From Notamacropus eugenii (lineage: Eukaryota; Chordata; Mammalia; Diprotodontia; Macropodidae), in contig NC_092875.1 in assembly GCF_028372415.1 (NCBI RefSeq), positions 55,469,228-55,533,227 of the forward strand: 64,000 bases of DNA, written 5' to 3'. Shown here piece by piece: positions 46,665-59,574 of this stretch. The position numbers were made by a program, and so were the translations under genes. Numbering within the stretch: the stretch's first letter is position 1; the number at the start of each line of letters is the position of its first letter. The notes beneath the pieces are model-generated. The model was not told where the DNA came from. It saw only the letters and a program-made list of their open reading frames with translations, and did no database searches.

Positions 46665-46905
46665 ATGGCCACATGGTATAGTGGATAGAATTCTGGTCAG
46701 AAAGACTTATGTTCAAATTCTGCCTCTGAGCATCTGTAGAACTTTGGGCAAGTTATTTAAACTCCTTGAATCTCAGTTTCCCTATCTGTAAAATGGAAAT
46801 AATAAAACCTCTGATTACCTTCTTGGTAGCATTGTTGTGAGATTATTAGTGAATGGTGTGTGTAAAGTGCAGTGCAAACATTAAAGCTTCACATACATAT
46901 GGGTT
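46665..46905 (+). repeat. MIR, nearly complete
   Basis: acatggtatagtggatagaa, tgggcaagttatttaaactc, cagtttccctatctgtaaaa, cattgttgtgagattatta. Confidence 0.9.
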
Positions 46906-46964
46906 AATTATTATCAAGTAACACCTTTTCTTTTGACCTGCTATGTATGACTTCCTTGTGATTC

Positions 46965-47630
46965 ACTAAGTCATCAGGCATTTATTAAGTACCTACTGTA
47001 TGACAGACGCTGTGCTGGGTGCTGAATCCTTGGCACAGAGAAAAAAATTAAAAACCCCGTCCTTCAAGAGCTTAAATTCTAGTAGGGGAGAAGCAGCATG
47101 TACAGAGAAAATTAAATACGAAATGTGTACCAAGTAATTTCCAGGAAAGGATACTAGTAATTGGGAGAAATCAGAATAAGCTTCTTATAGAATTCTACTT
47201 GAGTTGAGATTTGAAGAAGCTAATAATTCTGTAAGGTAAAGGTGAGGAGGCCATGTTCAAGAATGGGAGACAGCTTGAGCAAAGGCAAGAAAGTAAAAAT
47301 TAGCAGAACAATAGCAGGCCATTTTGACTGGAATATATAGAGTGTAAAACGGGATAGATTTAAAACCCGGAAAAATTAGCCTGTAGTCAAGTTGTGAAAA
47401 TCTTTAAAAGCCAGGCAGAAGACTTTATTTTTTATCTTAGAGGAAAGAGGGAGCCACTAGAGCTTATTAAACGGGCAAATGGCATGGTTAGATCTGTCCT
47501 TTAGAAATTTTACTAAGGCAGCTTTGTGAGGGATGGATGGGAGAGACAAGTTAAGAAGGACAGTTAGATGACTAATTCTAGTCCTGGTGAGTGGTAATGA
47601 AGGCATCAACTAGGGTGGTGGTCATATAAT
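46965..47630 (-). mobile_element. L2 fragment
   Basis: ggcatttattaagtacctac, gctgtgctgggtgctga, caagagcttaaattctagta, ggcaaatggcatggttagat, aactagggtggtggtcat: long antisense L2 in correct order. Confidence 0.8.
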
Positions 47631-47859
47631 TATTAATTTATGAAGTATTTATTAAACACCTCTTTGTAAGGGCACTGTAATACTGAGGAAGGGCACTATA
47701 CATTAGAAGAATCAACAATTAAATATCCATCCCTACCTTTATGGAATTTATCTACAGATAACTATAGCAGGTAATCTACTACATGCCATATAGATCCAAA
47801 TGGGAAAGATTGCTACTGGCAAGCCTTTTGTATTTGTTATCTTCTGTTAAAAGGTGAGA

Positions 47860-47965
47860 TTTCTTGAAAGCAAAGGACCGTTTAGTTATTGGCTTTTTTG
47901 GATCCCATGGACTTAGCATAGTTCTTTGCACACAGTAACCCCTTAATAAATGCCTTTTCATTCAT
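47860..47965 (+). repeat. L2 3' end
   Basis: atttcttgaaagcaaaggac, gcacacagtaaccccttaat, aaatgccttttcattcattt. Confidence 0.75.
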
Positions 47966-48295
47966 TTAGTCATATTTAATACAAGTATTCAGATGCATTT
48001 TAGTTTAAAATCCTTCTTAAAGATAGTAATATGTTTCAAATTCTGTGGCATTTCTTTAGTGCTTCTTATGTTGAGCAAAACCTACATAGGTATATAAAAA
48101 GCTTTTCCATTTTCTGTTTGTAAATTTAGTGGATATGATATCAAATCCAGGAACCTTGCTGGTCATCATCCTGAAGGAAGTAGCAACAAAGAAGTTGTAG
48201 TTGGTTTAATGGCTTATATTGGCAAATTCTCATTAGTGTGGGAAGGTAAAATGAGGCTTAATACTACAGTTGTAGAACCATCTTTGCACGATTCC

Positions 48296-48323
48296 GTGTG
48301 TGTGTGTGTGTGTGTGTATGTGT
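48296..48323. repeat. (TG)n microsatellite
   Basis: Uninterrupted TG run. Confidence 0.95.
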
Positions 48324-48769
48324 CTTCATCTTAACTTTTCAGTTGTTGGGGAAACCGTATACAAGGCTGATTAAAAGTCTTTAGTTTGACCAATAATCAG
48401 ATATGCTTTTTTAGCTTGCTGTACGTAGAAGGGTAAATTGTTGAAGAAACTGGGAATGGTGGTGGGTGGGGAGGAGGCTGTTGTAGAAATTACTTTTGTA
48501 GCCTGCATAACTCCCCTTGTTCCCTTACTTTTTACTGGTAATAGAGGGATAAAGAAAGAGGAAGTTTCCCATTGTTGTAAGAAACCTGTACCCTTAATTA
48601 TTCTCACTAATATTCTTTGTTCCTACTCTGGTGCTGCTGAACACTGATGGAGAATAGTCACAAAGTCATGCTGATGGGGTCCACTAGAAGTTTGTGTTAT
48701 CCATTCTCAATTGGTCCCTCACTGACACATGCCTGTTGTTTTACTCTTCCTTAAGATAAATTCTTTTTA

Positions 48770-49265
48770 AAAAATAAAACTTTTGTTTTCAGTTAAGCAT
48801 TTATTTTTTTCTGTGTCCCATCTTTCCTTTCATTCTCATTGGAGAAAAAGGAACATATATGTTGTTCATATGTACATACATATAACTTGTAACATACATG
48901 TATTGTCAAGCAAAACAGATTTGATCATGTTTAACAGTGTTACATCTTGAGTCCACCTTTCTGTCAGGAGGCGTAGGGTCCTCTGAAATCATGGTCGGTA
49001 ATTATGTTGTTCAAAGTTCTTAAGTCTTTCAAAGTTATTCTTCTTTACTTATTGTCGTATCAATTGTTCTCTGGTTTTGATCACTTAATCAAATCAGTTC
49101 ATATAGAAGATCATCACAGGTTTCTTCGAACCCTTCCCTTTGTTATTTCTTTGTTATTATGTTCATGTATCATACATAATTTGTTTAGCCATTCCCCAGT
49201 TGAGGGATACCTTCAGTTTGCAGTTTTTTGCCACTACACAAATAGCTGCTATAAATATTTTTCCC
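48770..49265 (-). mobile_element. L1 3' region fragment
   Basis: The left part has AT-rich L1 UTR blocks. The right part has catacataatttgtttagcc, attccccagttgagggatac, then gctataaatatttttcc, the inverse of the L1 3' block at 14419. Confidence 0.75.
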
Positions 49266-49389
49266 TTATTCTTGATCACACTCCCCACAATGGCTTTTCC
49301 AAACCTTTTCTCAAGATACCTATGTGCCCGCTTCCCTCTCCCTTCTCCACAGAAGACCTTATCTTGTACTTCAATTAAAAAAAATTGAG

Positions 49390-51145
49390 GTTATCTGTCC
49401 TGAGACCACCCTCAATTTCAAACATAACTACTTTCACCATCATCCCCCCTCCCCTCTTCTCCTTTGTTCCAGTCCTGAAGGATGAGGTAAGCACTTCTCA
49501 TCAACATCAGTTGTTCTGTTTGTTTCTTTGCCTTCTACTTGTTCTATTTGATTACATCCCTTCCTTTTTCTTTCAGGAGCTTGCTCTTTCATCATCTTCT
49601 TTCTTTCCTGAATTTTCAACATTTCTGTATTTACTGGTTCCTTTCCAGTTGCCTTCAAACATGCCTAGATCTCTTCAACCTTCAACTGATCCTATCATAT
49701 TGTTTTTTATTTCTCTTCTCTTTTGTAGCCAGATTCCTAGAAATGGATGCTTGCATTTACTGTCTCCATTTCCAACCTTCATAATCTGGCTTTTGATATT
49801 ATCACTTAACTGAAATTGTTCTATCCAAATCTTATCTTATCCAAATATCCAATATCCAAATATCCAATCTTCTCTTGTCAAATCTGTTGTCTTCTTCCTT
49901 CTTGACTGCTCTGCAGTGTTTGATATTACTGATAACCTCCCTTTCTGGGTATTCTTTCTTTCTTGGGTTTTTGTAACACTACTACCTGTCTGGTCAGTTC
50001 TTTTCAATATCTTCTGCTAGATTGTCCATGCCTCATTTCCCTGTGAGTGGATATGTGTCCTGGACCCTTCTTTTCCCCATTTTTCTACACTTTCTTTCAG
50101 TGTTCTCTAATTTAGTTTCCATTAGTTCAGCTGTTACCTTTCAACTGTTCAACAGCAGATGACTTCTTAATCTACACAACCCACCTTTATCTCCCCTAAG
50201 CTTCAGTCCCACTTCTCTCACTACTTCCTGGATATCCCATGCATCTCAAACTCACCCTGTTCAAAATAGAATTCATTTTTACCTCTCAACGAATCCCTTT
50301 TCTAAACTTCCCTGTTTTTGAAGGGCATCATCATTCTTTTAGTTACCTAGATTTTCAATCTAGGAGTCATTATAGACTTTGACTCACCATTTCTAATTAG
50401 TTACCAAATATAGATTTGATCTCTTCAGTATTTCTCACATAGGTCCCCTTTTGTCCACTTAGACTAAGTTCAGGGTCTCATATCTTTCCTGGACTATTGC
50501 AGAAGACTCTTAATTTGTTTTCTCACTTTTGACTTTTTTTTCTATAAAATTTGTCTTTCACATAGCTTCCAAATTGGTATTTCCAAAGCATAGTTTTGAC
50601 CTTGTCACTCTTCCTGCTTTAGCATCTTTAATGCCTTTAAGATAAAATGTAGATTCCTTTCTTTGGCATTTAAAGACCTTCACAGTCAACCTCCAGATTT
50701 ATCTTTTCAGGCTGATTACATTACTTCCACTCACCTACTCTACACTCTCCCCAAACTAGCCTGCTTGTTGTTCCTCATAAGTGACATTCTGTTGCCCACC
50801 TCCATGCCTTTGTAAAGGTTTTCCACCATGTCTGGAATATTAGTCTTTCTACCTTTGCATCTCAACCTCTGACTTCCTTGAAGGTGCCCAGTTCAAGGGT
50901 CACCTCTTTAAGAAACTTTTCCTGTTTCCCCCAGTCTTTCACCATACCTGTTCACTTGTATCGCCATCAATGAGTACATCATATTTATGCTTTATTTATT
51001 TGTGAGCATGTTGTATTTCCTTAGTTGAAAAGAAGCTCTTGGAGAGCAGAGACTGTTTTACTATTGTATATGTATCCCTGGAACCCAGCACAATGCCATA
51101 TACATGTTAAGTGCCTAATACTTGCTTGCCGATTAACTGAAGGGG
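49390..51145 (+). mobile_element. L2 LINE, long ORF2 relic
   Basis: About 1.75 kb in sense orientation. Landmarks in order: an LSAVFDITDN remnant of the LSAAFDTVDH block near 49907; a VLDP remnant of VLGP near 50055; TADDFLIYT at 50152-50178 for YADD-Q-Y; the LDYC-type block at 50490; and the 3' end (cccagcacaatgccatatac) near 51090. Frames of 142 and 124 codons (49004-49813) overlap it but are not genes. No activity is possible. Confidence 0.85.
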
Positions 51146-51639
51146 CTGTGTATTTGTGATGTCTTTGTACTTGCCAACACTACTGCTTCATTTGCTCTGT
51201 CTGAGACTTGCATGAATTGCTATTTTCATTGCTGTATCAACTGGGAACAGCTTTATCTAGTGTTTTTCCCATGTCCTATGATTGATAGTTTTGGTGGCAT
51301 CAATTAATAGTACTTGAAGAATTCATTGCTTTCTGATTATCGGCAACTCAGGCAGTTGTATAATAACTGTACCCATAAATATTGGTACTAAATGTACAGG
51401 TTTCCTACCCTGAGGGGTTATATGAAGTTGTCATAAAGATCCTTGAGGTCTTGATGTTCCAGAAACTTCACAGTGTTGAAAACTGTGCTTTGAAAGGATA
51501 TTCTTAAGAAGATTATGTAATAGATAATGTACTGAAGTGAACTAATCTGAAGAAGACTGCCCTAGGAGAATTCTACAGATTGCTGATGAAAACTTTGGGT
51601 AGTCTTACCTAGAGGAATCCTTGTCAATGTGTATTATTG

Positions 51640-51755
51640 GTATCATAGAGATCTTCTAATACTTTCATTTATAGATGAGGAAATCTGAGGCTCACAGACT
51701 TGCCCAGGTACAGATCTAGGAAGTCACTAAGCCAAGACTAAAATTCTAGTTTTTT
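51640..51755 (-). repeat. MIR-type SINE fragment
   Basis: atttatagatgaggaaatct, gaggctcacagacttgccc. Confidence 0.6.
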
Positions 51756-52034
51756 GACTGGCTATCTGCAGCCAAATCAAAGCTAGAAGGTGTCATAAAA
51801 ATTACAAAGTTAGATTGTCTGAACATTTGCAAGTAAGATTGGCCACTATTATGAGGGAATAGTAAAAAAGTGAACCCTGTTGATGGAGTTTGCCATATGA
51901 CAAAGTATAGTGACTATGTTCTAGGATTGGTTTATTCTCCAAAAGTAAGATCAGTGACATTTGTTAATCCACAGGCTGGCACATTAATTATTATTAAATA
52001 ATAAGGCAGATACCCAATACCAATAATGATAATT

Positions 52035-52300
52035 GATACATGGTGCTTTAAAGTTTGATATATAGGGTTTTTCATACATTCTTTCATTTGAACCTCACAA
52101 CGACCCAATAAGGCAGATACTAAGGGTACTGTTATTCTCATTTTGCAATTCTCATTTACATTTTACCAAGGCTCAAAAGTTAAATGACTTGCTCATGGTT
52201 ACACAGCTGATTGTATGTCATAGATGTGATTTAAGCCCAGGTAGATTTTTCTGACTCCAAGTCCATCACTGTAGCCACTATGCTATGTTGCCTCTTACAA
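52035..52300 (-). repeat. MIR-type SINE
   Basis: tttgaacctcacaacgaccc, gttattctcattttgcaa, atgacttgctcatggttaca, cagctg and ctatgctatgttgcctct. Confidence 0.8.
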
Positions 52301-52344
52301 GACCCTCAAATGGAGTGAGGTATTGTCATTGAAGTAATACCTGA

Positions 52345-52470
52345 AATGAGCTCTGAACTTGGAAGGAAGACCTTAATTTGAAACTCACTTCAGACTCTTA
52401 CTAGCTGTGTAACTCTGAATAAATCACCTAAATGTCTCTATCTTGGGTTTTGCATTTTTAGCTATTACTA
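52345..52470 (+). repeat. MIR fragment
   Basis: cttactagctgtgtaactct and gaataaatcacctaaatgtc. Confidence 0.65.
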
Positions 52471-52519
52471 TTATATTTGAACAGGGAAGACTTGTGGATG
52501 AAAAGCACATAACTTAAGA

Positions 52520-53808
52520 CTAACCATTAAAGCACCTCCTATGTGCATATGGCTTTGTGTTAGGTGATGTGGACACAGAGATGAAAAAAACGACACTGTG
52601 TTGTCCTTTCTGTGTAGCCTATGAAGGGACAAAGGTAAGTATAATTCAAGGAAGATTTTGATCAAGGCAGAGAAGAAATACAAAGTGCTTTTTAACTGGG
52701 GGTGAGGGGAGAGAGCAAAGGAGGGGGGTTGTGGGGGAGTGTCAGGGAAGGCTTTATAGAGGAGAATTGTGCCTGAGGAAAGAAAGTTTTGACCCACAGA
52801 GCTAAGGAAGGGAGTGTATTCTAGGCACAGGAGGTGGGAGACAGTATGTCAAGTTAGGGGAACAGCAAAGAGTAGTCCAGTTTGATGGTAATACAGTATA
52901 CATGAGAATGGTGTGATATGAAGTAAGACTAGAAAGGTAGATTGGAGCCAGACTGCCAGGTTAAGCAGTAGAGAACCACAAAGATTTTTGAGCAGGGGAG
53001 TGATGTGGTCAGACGTATATTGGGGAGATTACTTTAGCAGTAGTGTAAAGGGAGGGACTGGAGAAGGGGATAGACTGAAGTTAGAGAAACCAATTAGCAG
53101 ACTATTATAAAAGCCAAGATGATTGATGATGAAGTTCTGTAGGGTTTTGGCAGTGATAAAAGAGGAAAGAATCAAGGATGAGTCTGAGGTTTCTAGTTTG
53201 TGTAATTAGAAAGATGATGAGCTCCCCAATAGAAATAGAGAAGTTTGCTAGAGTGCTCGTTTAGGGGGAAAATAAGTTCAGTTTTGGACATAGTGAGTTT
53301 AGGATGCTAGGATATGGCATGGCAGATATTGGTGAAGTGGGACTAGAATTAAAAGTAGATGGGTACTAATGAGGTCATTGAGGGCATACTTATGGTGAAG
53401 AGGGCAATTGGGGACACCCACTCTTTGAGAGTGGGAAATGGATTATGATCCAGCAAAGAAGATGGAAAAAGGAACTGGTCAGACAGAAAAACCAGGAGAG
53501 AGTAGCGTCACAGAAACCCAGGGGGCGTATACAGGAGGAGAGAGGTGGTCACCAGTGACAAAAGCTGTGTAACAGTTAAATAACATTAAATACTGAGAAA
53601 AGGCCATTTGGATAGAGTCAGTAGTCAGATAGCAAGGAATTGACAATTGAATGAGAGAGAAGTGGAGTAGAGTTAACCAATAGGATGATTTTTTTTCTAG
53701 CAGTTTGGCTGGGAAGAGGGAGTGGAAATATAAGGCCAAAACTTGGGGTCCAAAGGGTGAAAGTGGAGGGTTTTTTAAGAGTTGTAAAGATCTGGGCATA
53801 AACTCAGA
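52520..53808 (-). mobile_element. L2 LINE, antisense
   Basis: Starts with taaagcacctcctatgtgc, then gtcagggaaggctttataga, ctaggcacaggaggtgggag, agcaggggagtgatgtggtc, gatgagtctgaggtttctag and aaaccaggagagagtagcgt. A long ordered run of L2 sequence reaching the RT region. Confidence 0.85.
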
Positions 53809-53809
53809 T

Positions 53810-53970
53810 TTAGAGCTGGAAAAAACCTTAGGGGCTATGTAGTTCCACTGTGTTATTAGGGAGGCCTACGGAAGTAAAGTGACTTGTTTCATGTCTCAGA
53901 AAGGCAGTGGCAGAGCTTGGATTTGGACCCCCATCCATTGCTCAGGCCAATGCTATGTTGCTTCCCAAGC
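53810..53970 (-). repeat. MIR-type SINE inside L2
   Basis: agatttagagctggaaaaaa, ccttaggggctatgtag, aaagtgacttgtttcatgtc, tgctatgttgcttccc. L2 continues on both sides. Confidence 0.75.
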
Positions 53971-53971
53971 C

Positions 53972-54430
53972 CAGGAAGCCATCAATAGGAGATGAAAGAT
54001 TAAAGGGAGCAGAAGGGAGATGACTGGGCAAGATTCCACAGGAAGTGGTTTGAAAAATAGGATCAAGAGAACAAGTTAGAGGAGTTGCTTTTGGCAAGGA
54101 GATAGGCCACCACCTTCCTCAAAAACTGAAGCAAAGGAGTAGAGAATAGTAGATGATGGTAGAAATATTTTGAGCTGTGGTGGAGAGATAGCTCAAGGAA
54201 GATGACTAAATTTCCTTAAAGAAACAGGTAGTGAGGTTTCCTACTGACTGGCATGGAAAAGGAGGTGATAAAAGGCACTTGAGATGTTGTGAGGGTCCAG
54301 TTTCAAGATGCAATACCTCAAATAGAGAATCTAAGCTGAGTGGTATGCCCAGTGAAGAACTGAAATCATACTTTGGAGTGGGCTCAGTCTGCACAGTTCA
54401 GTGATTTACTCCAGTTTGGGTTCAGTCCTG
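53972..54430 (-). mobile_element. L2 LINE, antisense, continued
   Basis: Contains gattccacaggaagtggttt and gaggagttgcttttggcaag; probably the continuation of 52520-53808. Confidence 0.5.
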
Positions 54431-54559
54431 CAAGATGTAGGTGTGAGGAAGGTAGATGGTGGAGATAAACCAGGGTTTGAGTTTAGTCAGGCATGAATGG
54501 TGATATGACAAGGAAAGCAAACAGTACATAGTTGAACTAAATAATTATAGGGTTGTCTT

Positions 54560-55770
54560 TCTTTCTATATTTTCAGTCCTCATACCCAGAGCTGCAGCCT
54601 AGAGTCTGCAGCTGTGTATGGAATATTCCACTTGGTTGTCCCATGGTCATCCTAAACTCATCTTTCCAAAACTAAACTTGTTGTCTTTTCCCCAAATCCT
54701 CCCCTCTTCTTAACTTCCCTTTCTCTGTCAAGGGCACTACCATCCTTCTAGTCACCCTGATTCACAGCTTAAGAGTTATCCTTTACTCTGCATTCTCACA
54801 CTTCATATCAAATGAGTTCCAAGTGTTCCTGATTTTACTTCCACAGCATCTTTTTGTATCATCCTCTTCTTTCTGCTTAAATAGCCACCAAATAATCAGT
54901 CAGCAAGCATTTATTAAGCACTTACCATGTGGCAAACACTGGGGCTATAAAGAAAAATAGAAAACCCTCCATGCCCTTGTTACCTCTTCCCTAGGCTATT
55001 GAAATAATCTCTTACTGGGTCTCCATTCATTCATCTTCTCCCCTTTCCAGTTCCATCTTCCACACAACTGCCAACATAATATTCCTAAAGCACATCTCTG
55101 ACCATGTCACTCCCCTGCTTAAGGAGCTTCAGTGGCTTCCCATTGCCTTTAAGATAAAATACATAAACTCTTCTGGCATTTAAAGGCCATCACAGTCTGG
55201 TTCCTGCTTATATTTCCAGGCTGATTATAGGTTATTTCCCCTGAGGTACAATATATTCCAGCCAAACTGGACTACTTGCTATTCCTGTGCATAGCATTCC
55301 ATCTCCTTCCTCCATGCCTTCTGTCATTTGTATCTGGATAGGGTATTAAACTTGGAATAACGAATATCTGGGTACAAGTCCTTATTCAAATACTTATTAA
55401 TTAGCACCCTCTCCATGCCTCAGTTTTCTCTTTTGCAAAATGGTAGAGATTGGATTTGATTGCTTTCAAAGTTTCTTTCAGCTCTCAGTCTATGATCCTT
55501 TGATCTTATGATCTCTGCCTCTTGGAACTCCAGACTCCTTTCAGGGCACTGTCTTTGTAAATAGACCTTTCTTAATTTTTGCAGGTGTTGGTCTAATACC
55601 CCACCCCATTTTCCACTGCAGTATATTTACTTTATATGTACTATGTATTTACTTACTTTTGAAATATTGTATCCTTTCAGTAAAATGTAAGCTCTTTGAG
55701 GACTGGGACTTTAATACTTTTATACTGATGTTCTTAAGTGTTTATTAGCATCGAAGTAGTTACCCATAGG
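54560..55770 (+). mobile_element. L2 LINE, sense, with embedded MIR
   Basis: tcatctttccaaaactaaac, ctgtcaagggcactaccatc, gaccatgtcactcccctgct, cattgcctttaagataaaat and the 3' end atgtaagctctttgaggact. A MIR in sense lies at 55345-55500 (gcctcagttttctcttttgc). An L2 3'-end tract in reverse (cagcaagcatttattaagca) lies at 54900-54960. Confidence 0.85.
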
Positions 55771-55774
55771 TTCA

Positions 55775-55990
55775 CAGGATCATGGATTTATAGTTGAATG
55801 GAATGGAACCTCAAAGGTCATTGAGTCTAACTCCCTTATTTTATAGGTGAAGAAACTGAGACTCAGAGAGGTTAAATGACTTGCTTAGTACCTCACAGCT
55901 AAACTATTAAATGTCTAAGTCAGGACTTGAACTTGAGTATTCCGTATTCCCAAGTTCATCAATCCATTACACTATGGTGCCTCAGCACTA
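55775..55990 (-). repeat. MIR-type SINE
   Basis: ccttattttataggtgaaga, aactgagactcagag, acttgcttagtacctcacag, cattacactatggtgcctca. Confidence 0.8.
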
Positions 55991-56959
55991 CAAAGGTAGC
56001 GAAGTTATGCCAGAGCTGAGGGGATGGATTCTGAAAACAGGGAAGAATTGAGGGATTAGAGATCATGTTGAGGGCAAAAAAAAAAAGTACAGGCTTTGGG
56101 AAAGTGGAAGCATAGGTTCTGGTGGTGGTGGTAGGGGAGGATTTCAGAATTTAAGAGCTTCTAGAAAAAAGCAGTATCAGTTGATGGTGAGTTCTAAGGA
56201 CATGACCAATCCTGTTAGTAATGTCAGTATTGAAGATTCAGGGAATGGGATGGAACAAGCCATGTTCAGAGTAACTGAGAAAGGTAGGGAAAGTATCTTG
56301 GGTCTGTATATGACAGTGACAAAGTGTAATTATTGGATGGCATGGAGTTTAAAGAAGTGGAAGTTGTTGAGTAGTAGCAGAGCAAAGATCTTCTGGACAT
56401 AGTATAGGGGTGCAAGAAGAATGTTAGTTCCTGGCTTTGAGAATCAGGGCCCTGAGAGAAAGAAGACTGGAAGGCGTACAAATGATATGTAAATACTGGC
56501 AGTTCCTCTGAACTGAGTTCTTTCTGAAGGGTTCTTCATTTGAACAGAATTCACCTACGACTATTATACTTCAGAACTTCCTTATTTCTTAATTGCTTTT
56601 TTTTAAGCTCCAGGCCTTTTTATTTCACCCTTTAAGATTATCCTTGTTGAAAGAAGACTTTTGACTTAAATTTGTAATAGAGTAAGATTTCAAACTCCTC
56701 CCAAAGCAGTTTTTCTTCAGTAAGACATGGATCTTACTAATTAGTCTATCCAAATGAAAGAAGGTATTGCTAACAGATTTGGGTTTTAGGTCCGTATGTG
56801 CCATTAATTTGCCTTGTAGTGTTTGGTGAATCATAATCTGTGTAGGGTCTCAGTTTGCTTCTGTAAAATGAGGACATTAGACTAGGTGTTTTCTACCAAG
56901 TCTAAGATCATATGTACCCTCCCCCTGGTTGATTTCTAAAGTTCCTTATGTCTTCTGTT

Positions 56960-57150
56960 GAATAGTTATGGTACAGAAAGAACACTGTATTTTGAATCAA
57001 AAGATCCCAATTTAGGTATTAGTTTTGCCATTTATTATTTGTGTGACTTTGGACATATTTAATCACATTTCTCTTTCTTTTAAAATAGAAATAATAATGC
57101 CTGATTACCTACCTCAAAGGGCTGCTGGAAAGATCAAATGAAATTATAAA
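56960..57150 (+). repeat. MIR
   Basis: tgtgtgactttggacatatt, taatcacatttctctttctt, aaagggctgctggaaagatc. Confidence 0.7.
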
Positions 57151-57694
57151 TAAATCTTTGTATGTGTAGATATACCTACACACACACAAGCTCTTTACTA
57201 CTTTTAAAGAATTATATAAATGTCAGCTGGCTGTGGTGTCATTGCTCTAATAATGCCTTAATCAGTTATTTGATAACATCATAGAGGTGATTTTGGGCTC
57301 TGGAATGCTATATCTAATGGTAGAATGCATACTCTGGCAGATTTTACCAAGCTGGAAAGGCTTCTAGTATGGACTTGATGACAGACTGTAGATCTGTCAT
57401 CTGAGGATCAGCTTAGCTAAATTCAGAGCAGCTCATCACTACTAGAAGGTGGGTCAGTAGGTAATTCAGTTTTTTTTAGTCACAGAACCTATGAAAACCC
57501 TCCATTAAGATGTGGAGGTACTGTGATGCTATACATGGATCCTAAAATTGAAAGCAGGATATTTTAAAAAAATGAAGTAAGGAAATCCAGATAAGAAAGA
57601 GAATAAGATGCCATCTGGAAGCACAATACAGGGATAGTCCCTTTCCCCCTTCTCCCCTGACCCCCCTTCTTTCAGCTACTGTATAGGCAGAAGA

Positions 57695-57753
57695 AATTGC
57701 CTTTATCTACATTTGTAGCCAAAAAAGAATTTGCTTTATCCACATTTGTAGCC
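57695..57753. repeat. 33-bp imperfect tandem duplication
   Basis: Two copies of attgcctttatctacatttg plus tagcc, at 57695-57720 and 57728-57753, with a few substitutions. Confidence 0.8.
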
Positions 57754-57759
57754 AGAAGA

Positions 57760-58880
57760 GTTCAGAGAGTGAGGGAAAGGGAAGGTTTGTATGTCATCAG
57801 TCTTTAAAAACAAGAACTTTCTTTTATGTCTCTTAGCACACTTTTAAAGATGGAGCTCATGTTGCTACTGTGCTAAAGTTTAAATATCTTTCCAACTTTA
57901 CTCAAGAGGACTAAAGATCAAATATACCAAGAAAGGTGTTTTTCTTGACAAAATTTTTTGGTTTTGTTTTTAAATCCCTTAGTACCTAGAAACGTGGCTC
58001 AAGGACTGACTTTTCAGAGACTCAGTTTGATCTGAATATAGGTAGGTGGTTTTACCACAGATGTAGACACAAAGGAGATGTTCCTTGCCAAATAATGACA
58101 CATGCAGATGAAGACAGTGGGAGATATACTTCCTGTTCACTACAATGGTTTTAAACAGTTTCTGTTTAACCCTTTTGGTATACTATTTGTGTTTACAGTA
58201 GGGTATCATAAAGGAGGGTCCTTCTATCCTGTTCTTAAATCCAAAGTGAGTCTAAGCTGGAGGATTTCTTCAAATGTTAAATATATAGAAGACTTGCATT
58301 TAAAAATACTATGTATTCAGAACAGCATAGTTAAAGATATTACACTGTTGAAACTGCAGACTGTGTCCAGAAAAGACACTGTTCTGGAGTGTAGTTAAAT
58401 GTCATTGAGCACTACAAAGAAAACAGACAGATGTTTGCTGCTTTTTGATACTCTGTTTTCTCTCCCTTCCCACCAGAACCTCCATATTCTTTCCTTTGTG
58501 TAACAACAGCATAGAGTTTTTAGTGACATTAACTTTGCTTGTTGTAACACATTGGAAAAATTTCCTATTTTTTTTTAGTACTATGCTAATAACTTAAATA
58601 ATTTTTAGACCATAGTCACTAGAAAAAAGTGTAAAAGTTATACTTAAGTAATGTCATTGTTTTTTCTCTTTTTCACCCACTCAGCCCTCTAATTATATTT
58701 TTCCCTCACTAGATGTATATATATAAAACATTCCTCCCCTTGGATTATAGTGATAGCATTCCTCAGTATATAGATACAACCACTATACAGTACTCTTCAC
58801 ACTTTAGTATAGAGTGGTCAAACTTGCCCAAGCTGCAGCAAAACTCTACAGGAATCAGATTAAAATGTAATTGGGAAATG
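57760..58880. other. Intronic stretch, nothing recognised
   Basis: AT-rich unique sequence. A 98-codon plus frame at 58102-58398 has no splice-bounded ends or known motif. Confidence 0.45.
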
Positions 58881-58881
58881 T

Positions 58882-58983
58882 TTAGCAAAATTTTTAAAAA
58901 TACATTACAGCATTGATAATGTTAATTTGTGGTTAGCAAAATTTTTAAAAATACATTACAGCATTGATAATGTTAATTTGTGG
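58882..58983. repeat. Perfect 51-bp tandem duplication
   Basis: 58882-58932 and 58933-58983 are identical over 51 bases, each starting TTAGCAAAATTTTT and ending TTAATTTGTGG. No spacer, no mismatch. Confidence 0.97.
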
Positions 58984-59224
58984 TTTTCTAAGTCAATATG
59001 TGGGCCACAGGGATTTGTTTCTATTTCAGTTTGACATCATTGCTTCAGAAGATTAAATTAATATATAGTATGGAAAATGTTAAGGGTTGTTTATTAATGA
59101 TAGTTTGATGTGGTTTTTTAAAAGAAATTATAGGTTTGCCAGTAGATCAATATAATTGGGCAAAAAACAACAACAAAAATCCAACAAAGGTTTTTTGCTT
59201 GTCTTAGAAGGCTAAAGTAGAATG

Positions 59225-59415
59225 AATGACAGGGTCATGAGATCATAAAGTTTAACTAAAAGAGATAATTAAAGTTCTTATTTTTAAGTCCCTCATTTTA
59301 GAGATGTGGAAACTGAGTCTCAGAGAAGTTTTCTAAGATTACACAAACAGTAAGCAATAGATCTACAGCTTCTGACTCCAAATTCTCTGTCAATTATATA
59401 CTATACTACTTTAGA
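59225..59415 (-). repeat. MIR-type SINE
   Basis: cctcattttagagatgtgga, aactgagtctcagag, agattacacaaacagtaagc. Confidence 0.75.
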
Positions 59416-59574
59416 TCATTCCTGGCCAATTATTCATGAATATCTTGGCTTACCTCTGAGAACATCAGTTAGAAAGTCTACTTTTAAACACCAGTAATCT
59501 CAGGATTTAATTTGCTATTCAGGTTTGATGAAGACCTACCATAATTTTGAACTCAGTGGAAAGAAACTTAAAAA

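Noticed and set aside
49385..49813. 142-codon plus frame rich in Phe/Leu/Ser
   Set aside because: Lies in the decayed L2 ORF2; the apparent hydrophobic segments come from pyrimidine-rich LINE sequence.
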